Assembly (NCBI RefSeq): GCF_003201875.1
Contig: NZ_QJKD01000002.1
Location: 372,001-436,000 of the forward strand
Length of the DNA: 64,000 bases
Direction of reading: 5' to 3'
From: Hungatella effluvii
GTDB taxonomy: Bacteria > Bacillota > Clostridia > Lachnospirales > Lachnospiraceae
In this document: one piece after another, positions 61,943 through 64,000 of the stretch
How positions within the stretch are numbered: position 1 is the first letter of the stretch
How the letters are laid out: each line of letters starts with the position of its first letter
The notes under the pieces: model-generated
Databases searched by the model: none
The model's input: only the letters and a program-made list of their open reading frames with translations
What the model was told of the DNA's origin: nothing
Program-made: the position numbers and the translations under genes

Positions 61943-62052
61943 GAACCTGTAGGTTGCAGGATTATATATAAGAGAACCGAGCGCGAACGCAACTTCAATG
62001 TTTGTGAGTACCTAAGATCTAATGAAAAGCTGTGGAACCTGTATCATGCAGG
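61943..62052 (+). promoter_or_regulatory. Repeated hairpin unit in the rpsL-rpsG spacer
   Basis: Two 18-base units, gaacctgtaggttgcagg (61943-61960) and gaacctgtatcatgcagg (62035-62052), match at 15 of 18 positions. Each folds as a small CCTG/CAGG hairpin. They lie 92 bases apart in the unusually long spacer before rpsG and could be part of an RNA element bound by S7. Confidence 0.5.
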
Positions 62053-62083
62053 CTCGGGCGGCGATATTAAGGAGGGAAGTAAC

Positions 62084-62554
62084 GTGCCACGTAAAGGACA
62101 TACTCAGAAGAGAGACGTATTAGCAGACCCGCTTTACAATAACAAGGTTGTTACCAAGTTAATCAACAACATCATGTTAGATGGTAAAAAGGGCGTTGCT
62201 CAGAAGATTGTATACGGCGCATTCGGCCGAGTAGAAGAAAAGATGGGCAAACCGGCTGTCGAAGTATTCGAAGAAGCGATGAACAACATCATGCCTGTAC
62301 TGGAAGTAAAGGCAAAACGTATCGGTGGTGCTACCTATCAGGTGCCGATCGAAGTTAAGGCTGAGAGAAGACAGGCATTAGCACTCAGATGGATCACTCT
62401 GTACTCCCGTAAGAGAGGCGAGAAGACCCAGGAAGAAAGACTTGCTAATGAGATTATGGATGCTGCCAACAACACTGGTGCTTCTGTAAAGAAGAAAGAA
62501 GACATGCACAAGATGGCAGAGGCAAACAAGGCATTTGCTCATTACAGATTCTAA
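62084..62554 (+). CDS. rpsG: 30S ribosomal protein S7
   Basis: A 156-residue S7: [32 protein letters not shown] at the start, [11 protein letters not shown] near residue 80, and the C-terminal [12 protein letters not shown]. It organises the 16S rRNA 3' domain head and contacts E-site tRNA. The start is GTG 62084, with GGAGGG upstream. S7 is the usual translational autoregulator of this operon in other bacteria. The 188-base spacer with repeated hairpins before it may serve that purpose. fusA begins 15 bases later. Confidence 0.97.
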   Translation: MPRKGHTQKRDVLADPLYNNKVVTKLINNIMLDGKKGVAQKIVYGAFGRVEEKMGKPAVEVFEEAMNNIMPVLEVKAKRIGGATYQVPIEVKAERRQALALRWITLYSRKRGEKTQEERLANEIMDAANNTGASVKKKEDMHKMAEANKAFAHYRF

Positions 62555-62569
62555 TAGGAGGAAAAAGCT

Positions 62570-64000
62570 TTGGCTGGAAGAGAATATCCATTGGAAAGAA
62601 CCAGAAATATTGGTATTATGGCCCATATCGATGCTGGTAAAACAACATTGACAGAGCGTATCCTCTATTATACTGGTGTAAACTATAAAATCGGTGATAC
62701 TCATGAAGGTACTGCTACCATGGACTGGATGGAGCAGGAGCAGGAAAGAGGAATCACAATCACTTCAGCTGCTACAACCTGCCACTGGACCCAGCAGGAA
62801 CACTGCAAGGTAAAGCCGGGTGCCCAGGAACACCGTATCAATATTATTGATACTCCAGGCCACGTTGACTTTACAGTAGAGGTTGAGCGTTCCCTTCGTG
62901 TACTGGACGGCGCCGTAGGCGTGTTCTGTGCAAAGGGTGGAGTTGAGCCGCAGTCTGAGAACGTATGGCGTCAGGCGGATACCTACAATGTACCACGTAT
63001 GGCATTCATTAACAAGATGGATATCATGGGTGCGAACTTCTATGGTGCCGTTGATCAGATCAGAACCAGACTTGGCAAAAACGCAATCTGTCTTCAGCTG
63101 CCAATCGGCGCAGAAGATGAATTTAAAGGTATTATCGATCTGTTCGAGATGCAGGCTTATATCTACAATGACGAGAAGGGTGAGGATATTTCCATCGTTG
63201 AGATCCCTGAGGATATGCAAGTCGATGCCGAGCTTTACCACACCGAATTAGTAGAGAAAATCTGCGAACTTGATGATGATCTGATGATGCAGTATTTAGA
63301 GGGAGAAGAGCCTTCTGTAGAGGAACTGAAGAAAGCACTGAGAAAAGCGACATGTGAATGTACTGCGATTCCGGTATGCTGCGGTACCGCTTACAGAAAC
63401 AAAGGCGTTCAGAAACTTCTTGATGCAGTTGTAGAATATATGCCTTCACCGATCGATATCCCATCTATTAAAGGTGTCGATATGGATGGCAACGAAGTCG
63501 AGAGACATTCCTCCGACGACGAGCCGTTCTCAGCGCTGGCATTTAAGATTATGACAGACCCATTCGTGGGTAAGTTAGCATTCTTCCGTGTATACTCCGG
63601 AAGTATGAACTCCGGTTCTTACGTTCTCAATGCTACAAAAGGCAAAAAAGAGCGTGTTGGACGTATCCTTCAGATGCATGCCAACAAGAGACAGGAGTTA
63701 GATAAGGTTTATGCAGGAGATATTGCTGCTGCTGTAGGTTTCAAGACCACAACAACTGGCGATACTATCTGTGACGACCAGCATCCGGTAATCCTGGAAT
63801 CCATGGAGTTCCCGGAGCCTGTTATCGATATCGCGATCGAGCCGAAGACCAAAGCTGGTCAGGGCAAGATGGGCGAGGCGCTTGCAAAGCTTGCAGAAGA
63901 AGATCCGACCTTCAGAGCGAAGACAAACCAGGAGACCGGTCAGGTTATTATTTCCGGTATGGGCGAGCTTCATCTGGAGATCATCGTAGACCGTCTGCTG
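62570..64000 (+). CDS. fusA: Elongation factor G, 3' end cut by window
   Basis: The frame starts at TTG 62570 with AGGAGG 8 bases upstream and stays open to the right edge, so 477 codons are visible of about 700. The N-terminal GTPase domain has [17 protein letters not shown] (G1), RGITITSAA (G2), [15 protein letters not shown] (G3) and NKMD (G4). Domain II follows from about residue 300, with [23 protein letters not shown] moves tRNAs and mRNA during translation. The TTG start is unusual for such a strongly expressed gene. It is the third str operon gene; tuf would be expected further right. Confidence 0.96.
   Translation, partial: MAGREYPLERTRNIGIMAHIDAGKTTLTERILYYTGVNYKIGDTHEGTATMDWMEQEQERGITITSAATTCHWTQQEHCKVKPGAQEHRINIIDTPGHVDFTVEVERSLRVLDGAVGVFCAKGGVEPQSENVWRQADTYNVPRMAFINKMDIMGANFYGAVDQIRTRLGKNAICLQLPIGAEDEFKGIIDLFEMQAYIYNDEKGEDISIVEIPEDMQVDAELYHTELVEKICELDDDLMMQYLEGEEPSVEELKKALRKATCECTAIPVCCGTAYRNKGVQKLLDAVVEYMPSPIDIPSIKGVDMDGNEVERHSSDDEPFSALAFKIMTDPFVGKLAFFRVYSGSMNSGSYVLNATKGKKERVGRILQMHANKRQELDKVYAGDIAAAVGFKTTTTGDTICDDQHPVILESMEFPEPVIDIAIEPKTKAGQGKMGEALAKLAEEDPTFRAKTNQETGQVIISGMGELHLEIIVDRLL

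Overview
The window looks like chromosomal DNA of a spore-forming, Gram-positive anaerobe of the Lachnospiraceae type (Clostridium cluster XIVa, a [Clostridium] symbiosum or Enterocloster-like organism). This rests on spoIIR, the lengths and sequences of RpoB, RpoC, S12, S7 and EF-G, strong AGGAGG ribosome binding sites with some GTG and TTG starts, a roughly balanced GC content, and accessory families common in gut Firmicutes. The species is an inference. I see no tRNA, rRNA, CRISPR array, prophage or transposase gene.

Layout. 1-7730: a left-truncated cell-surface glycosylation operon of four large multi-membrane proteins (probable GT-C type glycosyltransferases) and a GtrB-like polyprenyl-phosphate sugar synthase. 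7790-10611: an M42 peptidase, a YcaQ-like DNA glycosylase and a small coiled-coil gene with an unusual leader. 10636-19046 (minus strand): a five-gene SWIM / HEAT-like / MoxR ATPase / DUF5682 / VWA operon, the most interesting uncharacterised system here. It also contains a palindromic miniature element and a 162-bp tandem duplication. 19600-26531: a HAD phosphatase, then a polysaccharide locus for a CDP-3,6-dideoxyhexose (epimerase, GT2, rfbF, rfbG, rfbH, licD). 26648-35329: mixed housekeeping and transport genes (HTH regulator, BCCT transporter, lipoprotein, Zn-dependent phospholipase C, polysaccharide deacetylase, AGCS symporter, cyclophilin, GNAT). A second palindromic miniature element lies here. 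35610-40999: YesL, a small alarmone synthetase, glnK-amt, ispE, a GntR regulator and a small acidic protein. 41146-48540: a TetR-controlled RND efflux operon with two tandem TolC-like proteins. 48628-52537: spoIIR, ddl, murI, DUF1934 and a small membrane protein. 52745-64000: rpoB, rpoC, two small genes, rpsL, rpsG and the start of fusA.

How the genes fit together. GtrB probably charges undecaprenyl phosphate with a sugar on the cytoplasmic face, and the neighbouring membrane proteins use it outside the cell. The rfb locus makes a CDP-deoxysugar for a surface glycan, and the LicD protein may add a phospho-group to it. In the MoxR operon an AAA+ motor with a VWA partner is combined with a DUF5682 protein that carries two GxxH motifs, a HEAT-like scaffold and a SWIM zinc-finger protein. 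The efflux operon has two TetR-type palindromes at its promoter. The glnK promoter is followed at once by a terminator-like hairpin.
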